Shown piece by piece: positions 26,979 to 35,344 of a stretch of DNA of 64,000 nucleotides. The position numbers were made by a program, and so were the translations under genes. This stretch comes from Chitinispirillum alkaliphilum (GTDB taxonomy: Bacteria; Fibrobacterota; Chitinivibrionia; Chitinivibrionales; Chitinispirillaceae). The stretch lies in NCBI GenBank assembly GCA_001045525.1, contig LDWW01000008.1:1-64000 (forward strand), written 5' to 3'. Each line of letters starts with the position of its first letter. Position 1 is the first letter of the stretch. The notes beneath the pieces were generated by a model. It was given only the letters and a program-made list of their open reading frames with translations, had not been told where the DNA came from and searched no databases.

Positions 26979-27838
26979 AAAACAACGACAGTATCTTATC
27001 CAAGAGACTCGAGGTAATAAACTCAATACCCACGCTTCCTGAGGTTGTCGAGCGCCTGACAGTTCTGCTACAAAACCCGAAAACTTCAGCAGAAGAGGTT
27101 GGGCGGGCGATAACAGCGGATCAGGCTTTGTCTTCAAAAGTGCTTAAGCTTGTCAACTCGGCCTTCTATGGGTTCCCCGGCCGCATCGGCTCAATAAACC
27201 ATGCTGTTGTCATTCTTGGTTTTGCTACAGTTAAGAACATCGTTCTGACCGCATCTATTCTTCAATGTTTTAAAATACCGGAAAAAAAAGAGGGGGGCTT
27301 CAGCCCTGAGCAGTTCTGGCTTCACTCAATATCCTGCGGTGCTGCAGCCAAATGCATCGCACGTCACATCGGGTTCAGTAACAGCGAAGAGTGTTTCACT
27401 GCCGGACTAATACATGATATTGGAAAAATCATTCTCCATCAATACCTGCCGGAAAACTTTCAGCAGATTATTGACTTAGTAAACCAAACAGATAAACTGT
27501 TTTATGATTGCGAACGAGAACTGTTTGATTTTACTCATCAGGATATAGGGGGTGAATTGGCAGACAGATGGAAACTGCCATCTCACCTAAGAGACGCCAT
27601 AGCCCTTCATCACAACCCTTTTATTGACCAGCAAAATTTCAGTGTCACGGCAGTGGTGCATTGTGCAGACATTTTTGTGAGGGCACTCAATTACGGAAGC
27701 GGTGCGGATAGGAAGATTCCACCGATGAACGAAAGTGTATGGCGCAATCTTGGCCTGGAGAACACTTCCCTTACGTCTCTTTTTGACAGTATAGGCAAAG
27801 AGATCAGAAAGGCGAGTGTTTTTGTTCAGGCTGTATGA
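26969..27838 (+). CDS. HDOD-domain signalling protein
   Basis: Residues about 12-210 form an HDOD domain: opening S-I-P-T-L-P-E-V-V, central A-D-Q-A-L-S-S-K-V-L-K-L-V-N-S-A-F-Y-G and A-G-L-I-H-D-I-G-K. HDOD proteins are HD-related; many are catalytically inactive and regulate chemotaxis, type IV pili or c-di-GMP pathways. In this copy an H-D pair is kept in the H-D-I-G-K motif. It forms a two-gene operon divergent from the PilZ gene, fitting a c-di-GMP-linked surface signalling group. Confidence 0.9.
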   Translation: MGVKNNDSILSKRLEVINSIPTLPEVVERLTVLLQNPKTSAEEVGRAITADQALSSKVLKLVNSAFYGFPGRIGSINHAVVILGFATVKNIVLTASILQCFKIPEKKEGGFSPEQFWLHSISCGAAAKCIARHIGFSNSEECFTAGLIHDIGKIILHQYLPENFQQIIDLVNQTDKLFYDCERELFDFTHQDIGGELADRWKLPSHLRDAIALHHNPFIDQQNFSVTAVVHCADIFVRALNYGSGADRKIPPMNESVWRNLGLENTSLTSLFDSIGKEIRKASVFVQAV

Positions 27839-28056
27839 TCACCCCCCTCTTCCGTAGATTCTTCATCCACATTTTCAAGCTCAAAATCCTGAGCCTTTAT
27901 TCTGCTGTCCAGGATTTTAACCCGAAGCGCTCTTCGCATCTGTTCCCGCTGGCGGAAATTTTGCGGCATTTTAAAGCATGACAGGAAAACAAAAAGAGAT
28001 AAAATCAGGAATGCTACGGTAATAAGTACGAAAAAATTTACTTCTGTGAAAATCAT
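27826..28056 (-). CDS. Small single-pass membrane protein
   Basis: The 76-residue product has one hydrophobic helix (about 8-28) then a basic stretch and an acidic tail. GGGGAGA precedes the ATG at suitable distance, and its end overlaps the convergent HDOD gene by 13 bases. I do not recognise a family. It could be a real small gene or a chance frame; the ribosome site favours the former. Confidence 0.5.
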   Translation of the reverse strand: MIFTEVNFFVLITVAFLILSLFVFLSCFKMPQNFRQREQMRRALRVKILDSRIKAQDFELENVDEESTEEGGDHTA

Positions 28057-28196
28057 GGTTAGAGTCTCCCCGGTTTCAATAAATCGTATTCATAATTATA
28101 TAGTGTTTGGCAGTACCTTTGCAAGAAATCATTTGCCCGGATTTTGATTTGATTTATCAAAAAATATCTTTTTTACAGCTGAAGAGTATATTTTGT

Positions 28197-28225
28197 TTGA
28201 CTATTCACCCCATATTTTATATATT
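28197..28225 (+). promoter_or_regulatory. rplM: Sigma70-like promoter for rplM-rpsI
   Basis: TTGACT (28197-28202) and TATATT (28220-28225) are spaced by exactly 17 bases, close to consensus. The -10 box ends 45 bases before the rplM ATG. Confidence 0.6.
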
Positions 28226-28270
28226 CCATAAACTTATCTCATAGTAAATAGTCATAATGAGGAATTACAC

Positions 28271-28699
28271 ATGAAAACCGTTGTTGTTGACACCAGATCT
28301 ATAAGCCGTGAATGGTATGTTATCAATGCCGCTGACCAGACATTGGGAAGATTGGCATCAGAGGCAGCCCGTGTCCTTATGGGCAAAAACAAAGTTGCTT
28401 ATTCACCAAATCAGGACCATGGTGATAACCTTATTATTATCAATGCTGATAAGGTGAAGCTGACAGGAAAAAAAGCTGACACAAAAGAGTATTTCCGTCA
28501 CTCCAGATATCCCGGTGGTGGAAAAACAAGATCGTTTAAGGAACAGATCGCACAGGATTCAACCAAAGTGATCACACATGCTGTACGCGGCATGTTGTCA
28601 AAAAACGTTCTTGGCAGATCAATAATGAGAAAACTACATGTATATTCTGGAACAACCCATCCCCACGCTGCACAGCAGCCCAAAGAGCTAAAGTTTTAA
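28271..28699 (+). CDS. rplM: 50S ribosomal protein uL13
   Basis: The 142-residue protein carries the L13 signature: R-x-W-Y-V-I-N-A-A-D-Q-T-L-G-R-L-A-S near the start, G-D-N-L-I-I-I-N-A-D-K-V near 55, and the R-G-M-L-S-K-N-V-L-G-R motif near 110. It is an early-assembling 50S protein. Full length. It is followed 32 bases later by rpsI, the usual rplM-rpsI operon. Confidence 0.96.
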   Translation: MKTVVVDTRSISREWYVINAADQTLGRLASEAARVLMGKNKVAYSPNQDHGDNLIIINADKVKLTGKKADTKEYFRHSRYPGGGKTRSFKEQIAQDSTKVITHAVRGMLSKNVLGRSIMRKLHVYSGTTHPHAAQQPKELKF

Positions 28700-28731
28700 C
28701 TGCTCTGGGATAAATAAAGAGGAGCTGTATT

Positions 28732-29121
28732 TTGGAAAACAGATTTTCTGCTACAGGAAGGCGCAAAAATGCGATAGCATCTGTAATTCTTAAACCTGGT
28801 AAAGGTGAAAGAATTGTAAATGGGAAACCGATAATCGATTATCTGAAAAGTGATGTTCTGGTAATGGACGTAGAGCAGCCCCTTGCAGTTCTCCAGGCTT
28901 CAGAGAATTTTGACGTAGTAGCCAGAGTAAGAGGTGGCGGACTACGGGGTCAATCAGGTGCGATCAGACTTGGCATTTCACGTGCATTAGCACACATTAA
29001 TGAAGACAATCAGAAACTGATGCGTAAAAACGGCTTTCTCACACGCGACTCTCGCGTTGTTGAGAGAAAAAAGTATGGACAGGCCGGTGCCCGCAAAAGA
29101 TTCCAGTTCTCAAAGCGTTAA
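28732..29121 (+). CDS. rpsI: 30S ribosomal protein uS9
   Basis: The 129-residue protein shows A-T-G-R-R-K-N-A-I-A-S-V, R-V-R-G-G-G-L-R-G-Q-S-G-A-I-R-L-G-I-S-R-A and the invariant C-terminal F-S-K-R tail that reaches P-site tRNA. The start is a TTG at 28732 with GAGGAG upstream; this is the first in-frame initiation codon giving the expected length. Confidence 0.96.
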   Translation: MENRFSATGRRKNAIASVILKPGKGERIVNGKPIIDYLKSDVLVMDVEQPLAVLQASENFDVVARVRGGGLRGQSGAIRLGISRALAHINEDNQKLMRKNGFLTRDSRVVERKKYGQAGARKRFQFSKR

Positions 29122-29155
29122 TTACCAATTACTATTTCATAACACACACGGGTTA

Positions 29156-29203
29156 GCAAAAGATGGGTGTCATCCATTTCAAAAATGGATGATATTCTTT
29201 TGC
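29156..29203 (+). promoter_or_regulatory. rpsB: Long hairpin in the rpsB leader (possible S2 autoregulatory element)
   Basis: The outer arms GCAAAAGA (29156-29163) and TCTTTTGC (29196-29203) pair perfectly. An internal loop separates them from a perfect 10-bp inner stem (TCATCCATTT at 29170-29179 with AAATGGATGA at 29183-29192) closed by three bases. No T tract follows, so it is not an intrinsic terminator of rpsI. It lies 51 bases before the rpsB ATG, where ribosomal-protein leaders often bind S2. Role inferred. Confidence 0.5.
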
Positions 29204-29253
29204 AGTGATGTCCGTGGTGGTTCAAACCCAATCCCTCACAAGGAGTAATAAGC

Positions 29254-30102
29254 ATGTCATCACTTACCTTACAGAAACTTCTGGATGCAGGTACTCACTT
29301 CGGACACCAGACAAAGCGCTGGAATCCAAAAATGAAAAGATTTATTCTTTGCCCTAAAAACGGCATTTACATAATAGATCTTGGAAAGACACTCTCCTCT
29401 TTGGATAAATTTATCGAAAAGGTAAAAAGCGAAGTTCGCAGAGGTGGAAGTGTTCTTTTTGTCGGAACCAAAAAACAGCTTAAAGACTGTATACGGGAAG
29501 AAGCTGAGCGCTGCAATATGCCTTACGTTACCGAAAGATGGCTTGGAGGAATGCTTACCAATTTCCAGACCATTCGTCAGAGTATCGCCAAGCTCGATAA
29601 GATCGAAAATATGGAGCAGGACGGCACTATGGAGGCATTGCCAAAGAAAGAGAGAATGCAGCTCTACAAAAAGAAAGAAAAACTCATCTCTATTCTTAGC
29701 GGTATCCGTAATGTTCGCAGCCTCCCTTCTGTAATATTTGTTGTAGATACAATAAAAGAACATATCGCCATAGCCGAAGCAAGACGTCTTCAGATTCCAA
29801 TTGGAGCAATTGTTGATACCAATTGTGATCCGGATGCTGTAGATTTTCCGATCCCAGGAAATGACGATGCTATCAAATCTGTTCAGCTCATTATTCAGGC
29901 TATCAGCAACGCAATCATTGAAGAGAGCGCAAATGCCGTGTCTGTTAAAGATATGGAAAAAGCAGCTGAGAAAGCAAAGGGACAGGAAGAAGTAGCAGCA
30001 GTTAAGGCTGAGACAGCGCCGGTGGAAGAAGAAGAGAAAAAAGATTCCAAATCCAAAAGTAAGCGCGTCGCACACAAAAAAATCAGCAAAACTGAAGAAT
30101 AA
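29254..30102 (+). CDS. rpsB: 30S ribosomal protein uS2
   Basis: The first 225 residues are typical S2: L-L-D-A-G-T-H-F-G-H-Q-T-K-R-W-N-P-K-M at the start, E-R-W-L-G-G-M-L-T-N-F near 95, and I-P-I-G-A-I-V-D-T-N-C-D-P near 190. The last ~55 residues are a charged Lys/Glu/Ala-rich extension beyond the usual 225-260 length. AAGGAG precedes the ATG. S2 is essential for translation initiation on the 30S subunit. It leads the rpsB-tsf-pyrH-frr run. Confidence 0.96.
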   Translation: MSSLTLQKLLDAGTHFGHQTKRWNPKMKRFILCPKNGIYIIDLGKTLSSLDKFIEKVKSEVRRGGSVLFVGTKKQLKDCIREEAERCNMPYVTERWLGGMLTNFQTIRQSIAKLDKIENMEQDGTMEALPKKERMQLYKKKEKLISILSGIRNVRSLPSVIFVVDTIKEHIAIAEARRLQIPIGAIVDTNCDPDAVDFPIPGNDDAIKSVQLIIQAISNAIIEESANAVSVKDMEKAAEKAKGQEEVAAVKAETAPVEEEEKKDSKSKSKRVAHKKISKTEE

Positions 30103-30205
30103 TTTCTACGACCTGCATAGCCTTACTTAAAGTTCCTTGGTTCAGTTGTGATTCAGTTTTGTCACAGTAAAGAACATTACAAATTTGAATAAAAGGAGTA
30201 TATAT

Positions 30206-31087
30206 ATGGAAATCACTGCTGCAAAAGTGAAAGAGTTGAGAGACAAAACCGGTTTGGGTATGATGACTTGCAAGCAATCTCTCATAGATGCCGGTGGGGA
30301 TATGGAACTGGCAATCGAGAACCTTCGCAAACAGGGCCAGGCTACAGCCGCAAAACGCGCTGGTAAAGCAGCCAAAGAGGGGAAAATCTCTATCGTTTCC
30401 GATGATTCTGCCTCAATCATGTATGAAGTTAATTCAGAAACAGACTTTGTGGCTCGCAATGATGATTTTCTTAACTTTATCGACGTGCTCGGTAAACTCT
30501 TTATTGCCCAAAAACCTTCAGATCACAAGGATGCACTTCAGTTAACAGCTCCTGAAATTGGTGATCTCACTGTAGAAGCAAGAGTTACAGAGCTGATTGG
30601 AAAAATCGGTGAAAACATCTCTTTTAGAAGATACTGCAAGATCGATGCGGCATCTGCGAATGAGAAGATTTTCTCCTACATCCACGGAAATGGGAAAATC
30701 GGTGTGCTGGTAAAACTCACAGCTGACAAAGAAGGTGTTCTCTCAAACGATGCCGCTGCGGCATTGGGGAAAGATCTGGCTATGCAGGTGGCTGCAGCTA
30801 ACCCTATTGCTGTTGACCGTGACAGCATCTCTTCTGATGTAATTGCAAAAGAGAAGGAAATTTACTTCACACAGGCTCAGAGTTCCGGCAAGCCGGAAAA
30901 AATCTGGGACAAAATTGTTGAAGGTAAACTCAATAAGTTTTTCCAGGAAATGACCCTTATGGAGCAGGGTTTTATCAAAACACCTGATATCAGCGTAAAA
31001 ACACGGGTTGCGGAAACAGAAAAAGTGCTTGATTGCAAAATCAAACCGGTCTGTTTCTCTCGCTTTGAACTCGGTTCCGAGGAATAA
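30206..31087 (+). CDS. tsf: Elongation factor Ts
   Basis: EF-Ts recharges EF-Tu with GTP. The N-terminal UBA-like domain reads V-K-E-L-R-D-K-T-G-L-G-M-M-T-C-K, followed by the core motif S-E-T-D-F-V-A-R-N-D-x-F. The open frame starts at a TTG (30185), but the ATG at 30206 follows AAGGAG directly and gives the standard N-terminus, so 293 residues. Confidence 0.96.
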   Translation: MEITAAKVKELRDKTGLGMMTCKQSLIDAGGDMELAIENLRKQGQATAAKRAGKAAKEGKISIVSDDSASIMYEVNSETDFVARNDDFLNFIDVLGKLFIAQKPSDHKDALQLTAPEIGDLTVEARVTELIGKIGENISFRRYCKIDAASANEKIFSYIHGNGKIGVLVKLTADKEGVLSNDAAAALGKDLAMQVAAANPIAVDRDSISSDVIAKEKEIYFTQAQSSGKPEKIWDKIVEGKLNKFFQEMTLMEQGFIKTPDISVKTRVAETEKVLDCKIKPVCFSRFELGSEE

Positions 31088-31093
31088 AGTTAA

Positions 31094-31807
31094 GTGAAAC
31101 CCGCATATAACCGAATACTGTTGAAAATTTCCGGCGAGGCTCTCGCCGGAAACAATGGCTTTGGGATTGATACTTCAACCGCAATGCAAGTCGCTTCCGA
31201 AATTGCCCAGGTGCACAAATCAGGAGTAGATATAGCGATTGTAATTGGCGGCGGAAATTTTTTGAGAGGTGCCACCACTGAAGGGGTTTCCCGAATTGCC
31301 GGGGACACCATGGGTATGCTTGCCACAGTTATAAATTGTATAGCATTTGCTCAGCATCTTGAGAGTTTTGATGTTGAGGCGAAAGTCCTCTCTGCAGTGA
31401 AAATCGATAAAGCGTGCGAATTTTACACTCCGCAGCTGGCAAACGATTATCTCAGCAAAGGCAAAATACTGCTTCTTGCAGCTGGAACCGGTAACCCCTT
31501 TTTCACCACAGACACAGCTGCGGCTTTGCGCTGTGCGGAAATCGGAGCCGATGTACTTTTCAAGGCAACCAAAGTTGATGGTATTTACGACAGAGATCCG
31601 GTGAAAGACCCTGATGCCATACGGTTCGACCAAATAACTCATGCCGAAGCACTCTCAAGAAACCTTAAAGTTATGGATGCCACCTCTTTTTCTTTCTGTA
31701 TGGAACAGAAAATTCCAATTATTATCTTCAAATTACTTGAAAAAGGAAATTTGAGCAGATGTATCAAGGGTGAAACTATCGGCTCAATCATAAAAACAGG
31801 AGGATAG
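31094..31807 (+). CDS. pyrH: UMP kinase
   Basis: The protein phosphorylates UMP to UDP in pyrimidine synthesis. It carries the amino-acid-kinase signatures L-L-K-I-S-G-E-A-L, V-I-G-G-G-N-F-L-R-G and G-N-P-F-F-T-T-D-T-A-A. Length 237 is normal. The GTG start at 31094 lies six bases after the tsf stop, with GAGGAAT overlapping the tsf end. Confidence 0.95.
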   Translation: MKPAYNRILLKISGEALAGNNGFGIDTSTAMQVASEIAQVHKSGVDIAIVIGGGNFLRGATTEGVSRIAGDTMGMLATVINCIAFAQHLESFDVEAKVLSAVKIDKACEFYTPQLANDYLSKGKILLLAAGTGNPFFTTDTAAALRCAEIGADVLFKATKVDGIYDRDPVKDPDAIRFDQITHAEALSRNLKVMDATSFSFCMEQKIPIIIFKLLEKGNLSRCIKGETIGSIIKTGG

Positions 31808-31808
31808 T

Positions 31809-32372
31809 GTGGAAGATATCGATTCAATTTCAAATGAAACAACCCAGAGAATGCAGAAAACTCTTGAAAGTCTTAAAAAAGAGTTTTCGCGTGTAAGAAC
31901 AGGCCGTGCCACACCGGCTTTGCTTGAAGGGGTAACAGTAGATTATTATGGATCACCTGCCCCTATCAGTCAGGTTGCAAATATCTCTATCCCTGAGGCG
32001 AGGATGATTTTCATTCAACCCTGGGAAAAAAACATGCTCCAGGCTATCGAGAAAGCGATAATGAGTTCCGATTTGGGCCTCAATCCCCAAAATGATGGTA
32101 ATATGGTGCGTCTGCCTATACCTCCGCTTTCTGAGGATCGTCGCAAGGATCTCTACAAAAACTGCAAAAAAATAGCAGAAGACAATAAAGTCGCCATCCG
32201 TAACATCAGAAGAGATTCTAACGAGAAACTAAAAAAGGCAGAAAAAGATAAACAGATTACCCAGGATGATGTGAAAAAAGGAATGGACGATATTCAGAAA
32301 CTTACTGATAAGTTCATCAAACAGGTTGATGATGTTCTCGCTCTGAAAGAAAATGAGATAATGGAAGTCTGA
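31809..32372 (+). CDS. frr: Ribosome recycling factor
   Basis: This all-helical/beta protein of 187 residues splits post-termination ribosomes with EF-G. Signatures: S-L-K-K-E-F-S-R-V-R-T-G-R-A-T-P-A-L-L near residue 25 and V-R-L-P-I-P-P-L-S-E-D-R-R-K-D-L near 115. GTG start at 31809, one base after the pyrH stop, with AGGAGG overlapping the end of pyrH. It ends the first half of the run; a terminator follows. Confidence 0.96.
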   Translation: MEDIDSISNETTQRMQKTLESLKKEFSRVRTGRATPALLEGVTVDYYGSPAPISQVANISIPEARMIFIQPWEKNMLQAIEKAIMSSDLGLNPQNDGNMVRLPIPPLSEDRRKDLYKNCKKIAEDNKVAIRNIRRDSNEKLKKAEKDKQITQDDVKKGMDDIQKLTDKFIKQVDDVLALKENEIMEV

Positions 32373-32390
32373 TACCTAAAAGAAGCTGTC

Positions 32391-32428
32391 AAAAAAGGCA
32401 TGTTCTCAAATGAGAGCATGCCTTTTTT
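32391..32428 (+). terminator. frr: Strong intrinsic terminator after frr
   Basis: A stem of about 17 bp (AAAAAAGGCATG... with ...CATGCCTTTTTT, one G-T pair) has a four-base loop and ends in a T-rich tract. It lies 18 bases after the frr stop, so uppS downstream must have its own promoter or rely on readthrough. Confidence 0.93.
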
Positions 32429-32519
32429 ATTTTCAATCTCATAATGTTTGGGAAGCAACAAAAAGCAATACAACTTTAATTTACTATGACATTAATTTAT
32501 ATTTTCAAACTTGGACCAC

Positions 32520-32533
32520 AAGGTTACAACCTT
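32520..32533. promoter_or_regulatory. Perfect palindrome upstream of uppS
   Basis: AAGGTT-AC-AACCTT is a 14-base inverted repeat 54 bases before the uppS start, in the 32429-32586 gap that should hold the uppS promoter. It could be an operator, but no factor is known. No convincing -35/-10 pair was found near it. Confidence 0.3.
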
Positions 32534-32586
32534 AAGTAATCCCAGGAAAAACTCATCTACTCCTTAACCAGAAAGCATTCACTTTG

Positions 32587-33291
32587 ATGATTATACCCCG
32601 CCATATTGGAATTATTATGGATGGTAATGGGCGATGGGCCCGGAAACGGGGTTTGCCACGCACTGCAGGCCACAGGGCTGGAACTGATGCGACCAGAAAT
32701 ATCGTGGAATCATGTGGCGAACTTGGTGTGTCCTATCTGACCATTTACGTCTTTTCATTTGAGAACTGGGGCAGACCCTCTCTTGAGGTTTCGATGCTCA
32801 TGGACCTTTTGGTAGAAATGACCCGCAGAGAACTTAAAAACCTAAATGCCAACAATGTTCGTCTCCACACCATCGGGGATATCAGCAAATTACCACGGAA
32901 AACCAGAACAGAGCTTCAGAACGGAATTGAAAACACCAAAAACAACACCGGACTCAATCTTATTCTAGCGATAAGTTACGGTGGTCGCAGAGAAATAGTA
33001 AATGCAGCTCAGGATTTTGCCCGCAGGGCAATAGAGAATCCCAAACTAATTGACGAGCTGGATGAGGGAAAGTTTTGTGATTACCTCTACACAAAACACA
33101 TCCCCGATCCCGATCTTATCATCCGCACAGGTGGTGATTGCAGAATAAGCAATTTTTTATTGTGGCAATCTGCCTATTCCGAGTTTTATATCACTGATAC
33201 CTTATGGCCCGATTTCGATAAAAAGAGTCTTGAAACAGCAATTGAGGATTATAACAAGCGCGACCGCAGATTTGGAAAGGTAAAGGAATGA
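32587..33291 (+). CDS. uppS: Undecaprenyl diphosphate synthase
   Basis: The cis-prenyltransferase builds undecaprenyl diphosphate, the lipid carrier for cell-wall synthesis. Signatures: H-I-G-I-I-M-D-G-N-G-R-W-A (catalytic Asp), F-S-F-E-N-W-x-R-P and the C-terminal D-P-D-L-I-I-R-T-G-G-D. TTG (32584) immediately precedes the ATG used here. Its end overlaps cdsA by four bases. Confidence 0.95.
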   Translation: MIIPRHIGIIMDGNGRWARKRGLPRTAGHRAGTDATRNIVESCGELGVSYLTIYVFSFENWGRPSLEVSMLMDLLVEMTRRELKNLNANNVRLHTIGDISKLPRKTRTELQNGIENTKNNTGLNLILAISYGGRREIVNAAQDFARRAIENPKLIDELDEGKFCDYLYTKHIPDPDLIIRTGGDCRISNFLLWQSAYSEFYITDTLWPDFDKKSLETAIEDYNKRDRRFGKVKE

Positions 33292-34184
33292 TAAACTGGA
33301 CCAATTTAAAGAAACGTCTGCTTTTTGTAGCATGGGCAGTACCACTGGGATGGTGGTTCATAAATTCCGACTTTTCTATTCTTCCCAGAGATGTTGCAGT
33401 TCTTTATCCCGGTCAGGTTTTGGCCATTGCACTTGTGATGCTTGCGGTTTATGAATATACAAAGATGCTTAGCCTTGTCTACCCGGTTAATGCCTTTTGG
33501 ATAAGTTATCTGTGGATAGGGCTGCAGATCGTGCTTTTCTTAAGCAGAGAACCCTCTCCACCGGGAGTACTCTCGATTTATATTCTTCTTGTGTTTGTTG
33601 CGATCGAAGCATTTTTCTGGGGAAAACGTGATAAAAGCAGAAGATGGGTTAGGGCAAGTCTTCTCTTCAGTGGCACTGTTTTTCTGAATATCGCTTCAAT
33701 ATCGCTTGTTAGCCTCTATCACTCCCCTTTTCAGAATCTCTTTATCACTCCCAGTCCCACAATAATTTCTCAGCTAAGCATAGTTGTTGTGCTTGCATCT
33801 GTTTTTCTGTGTGACACAGGAGCCTATTTCGCGGGAAATCTCTGGGGTAAACATCATTTTTCCAGTATCAGCCCAAATAAAACGATAGAGGGTAGTGTTG
33901 CAGGTCTGATCTCTTCGGTTATTATCGTCACCATTGGGTGGATTTTTCTCAGAAATCCCCAACTACCACTGATTCTTGGCCCGATCCTGGGGATACTGAT
34001 CGGAGTATCGGCTCAGATCGGAGATCTTCTGGTCTCTCTGATGAAACGTTTTTTTAAGGTTAAAGATGCCTCAACCATTATACCCGGGCATGGTGGCATT
34101 CTCGATCGCTTTGATAGTGTATTTTTCACAGCACCGGTTGTATATCTCTTTTCATGGGTTGTAACCAGAATATTTAGTATATGA
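33288..34184 (+). CDS. cdsA: Phosphatidate cytidylyltransferase
   Basis: The 298-residue multi-pass membrane enzyme makes CDP-diacylglycerol from phosphatidate and CTP. The signature S-P-N-K-T-I-E-G-S near 205 and the C-terminal D-A-S-T-I-I-P-G-H-G-G-I-L-D-R-F-D-S are intact. It overlaps uppS and dxr by four bases each. Confidence 0.95.
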   Translation: MINWTNLKKRLLFVAWAVPLGWWFINSDFSILPRDVAVLYPGQVLAIALVMLAVYEYTKMLSLVYPVNAFWISYLWIGLQIVLFLSREPSPPGVLSIYILLVFVAIEAFFWGKRDKSRRWVRASLLFSGTVFLNIASISLVSLYHSPFQNLFITPSPTIISQLSIVVVLASVFLCDTGAYFAGNLWGKHHFSSISPNKTIEGSVAGLISSVIIVTIGWIFLRNPQLPLILGPILGILIGVSAQIGDLLVSLMKRFFKVKDASTIIPGHGGILDRFDSVFFTAPVVYLFSWVVTRIFSI

Positions 34185-35344
34185 TTATGGATAAGAAAAA
34201 GATTTTAATTTTAGGTTCCACCGGTTCTATTGGTAAAAGCAGCTGTAATTGCATGAGGAGATTTAAAGAGAACTTCTCTGTTACAGGGCTTGCTGCCGGT
34301 AACAACCTTAAGCTCCTCTCATCACAAATCGAGGAATTCTCCCCCCGAGGGTGTTACATATCAGATCCTCAGAAATCTCTGCAGCTTAGAAGCAAGTTTA
34401 ATAAAAGTGTTAAAGTCTACGATTCCCTTGAAGAGCTTGTAGAGGAGAGCGATTATGATATCCTTATAAATGCTCTGGTCGGGGCTGCCGGGTTCAGATC
34501 CACAATAAAGGCGCTGAAAAAGGGGAAAAAAGTTGCACTGGCCAACAAAGAGAGCCTTGTAATTGGCGGTGATCTAATAAAGAAAATTCTCAATGAAGGC
34601 AGTGGTACACTGTTGCCGGTGGATAGTGAGCACAGCGCAATTCTCCAATGTCTCAATGGTGAAAACAACAGGGAAATTGAAGCAATAACACTTACCGCCT
34701 CTGGTGGTCCATTTCGCAATTTGCCCAGTGAGGCCTTCAGCACTATCACCAGGGAGGATGCACTTAATCATCCAACCTGGAAGATGGGAAACAAAATCAC
34801 AATCGACTCTTCCACACTCATGAACAAGGGTTTTGAAGTAATCGAGGCACACTATCTTTTCTCTCTGCCCTACTCAAAGCTAAAGGTGTGTATTCACCCC
34901 CAATCGATTATCCACTCTATGGTTGAATTTCACGACGGAGCCGTAATTGCGCAGCTTGGCCTTCCTGATATGGAGCTGCCCATACAATACGCTCTCACAT
35001 TCCCCCAACGTTTTCCGATCGGGGGAAAAAGACTCAACCTGGCCCAAATCGGCCAGCTCGATTTTTTCGAACCTGACACCGACAAATTCCCCTGTCTGAA
35101 ACTCTGTATTGAAGCCGGAGAGGCTGGAGGGACAGCGCTGGCGGTGTTAAATGCTGCAAATGAGGTAGCTGTAGAGCTTTTTCTAAGAGAGGAGATAGTT
35201 TTTACCGAGATACCCAAAATAGTGGCATGGGCTTTGCGTAATCACACAGTTGTAGCCGCAAGCTCAATCGAGATAATAGAAGAGGCTGACAAAGAAACTC
35301 GTCAACGTATTATAAACGAATTTAGAAAAGGGCGTAAACTGTGA
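34181..35344 (+). CDS. dxr: 1-deoxy-D-xylulose 5-phosphate reductoisomerase
   Basis: The enzyme commits DXP to the MEP isoprenoid pathway. The NADPH-binding N-terminus reads I-L-G-S-T-G-S-I-G, and catalytic motifs include A-N-K-E-S-L-V, L-P-V-D-S-E-H-S-A and D-S-S-T-L-M-N-K-G. Length 387 is typical. ATG at 34181 overlaps cdsA (ATGA); a second ATG two codons in is possible. Its stop overlaps rseP. Confidence 0.95.
   Translation: MIMDKKKILILGSTGSIGKSSCNCMRRFKENFSVTGLAAGNNLKLLSSQIEEFSPRGCYISDPQKSLQLRSKFNKSVKVYDSLEELVEESDYDILINALVGAAGFRSTIKALKKGKKVALANKESLVIGGDLIKKILNEGSGTLLPVDSEHSAILQCLNGENNREIEAITLTASGGPFRNLPSEAFSTITREDALNHPTWKMGNKITIDSSTLMNKGFEVIEAHYLFSLPYSKLKVCIHPQSIIHSMVEFHDGAVIAQLGLPDMELPIQYALTFPQRFPIGGKRLNLAQIGQLDFFEPDTDKFPCLKLCIEAGEAGGTALAVLNAANEVAVELFLREEIVFTEIPKIVAWALRNHTVVAASSIEIIEEADKETRQRIINEFRKGRKL

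Noticed and set aside
29211-29240. T-arm-like GGTTCAAACCC stretch before rpsB, suggesting a tRNA
   Set aside because: The flanking five bases on each side do not pair and no acceptor or anticodon stem is found within tRNA distance.
29269-30075. 268-codon minus-strand ORF opposite rpsB
   Set aside because: The plus strand encodes an unmistakable S2 protein over the same bases. The antisense product is rich in Phe/Cys/Asn with no family motif, typical of a shadow of a biased codon pattern.
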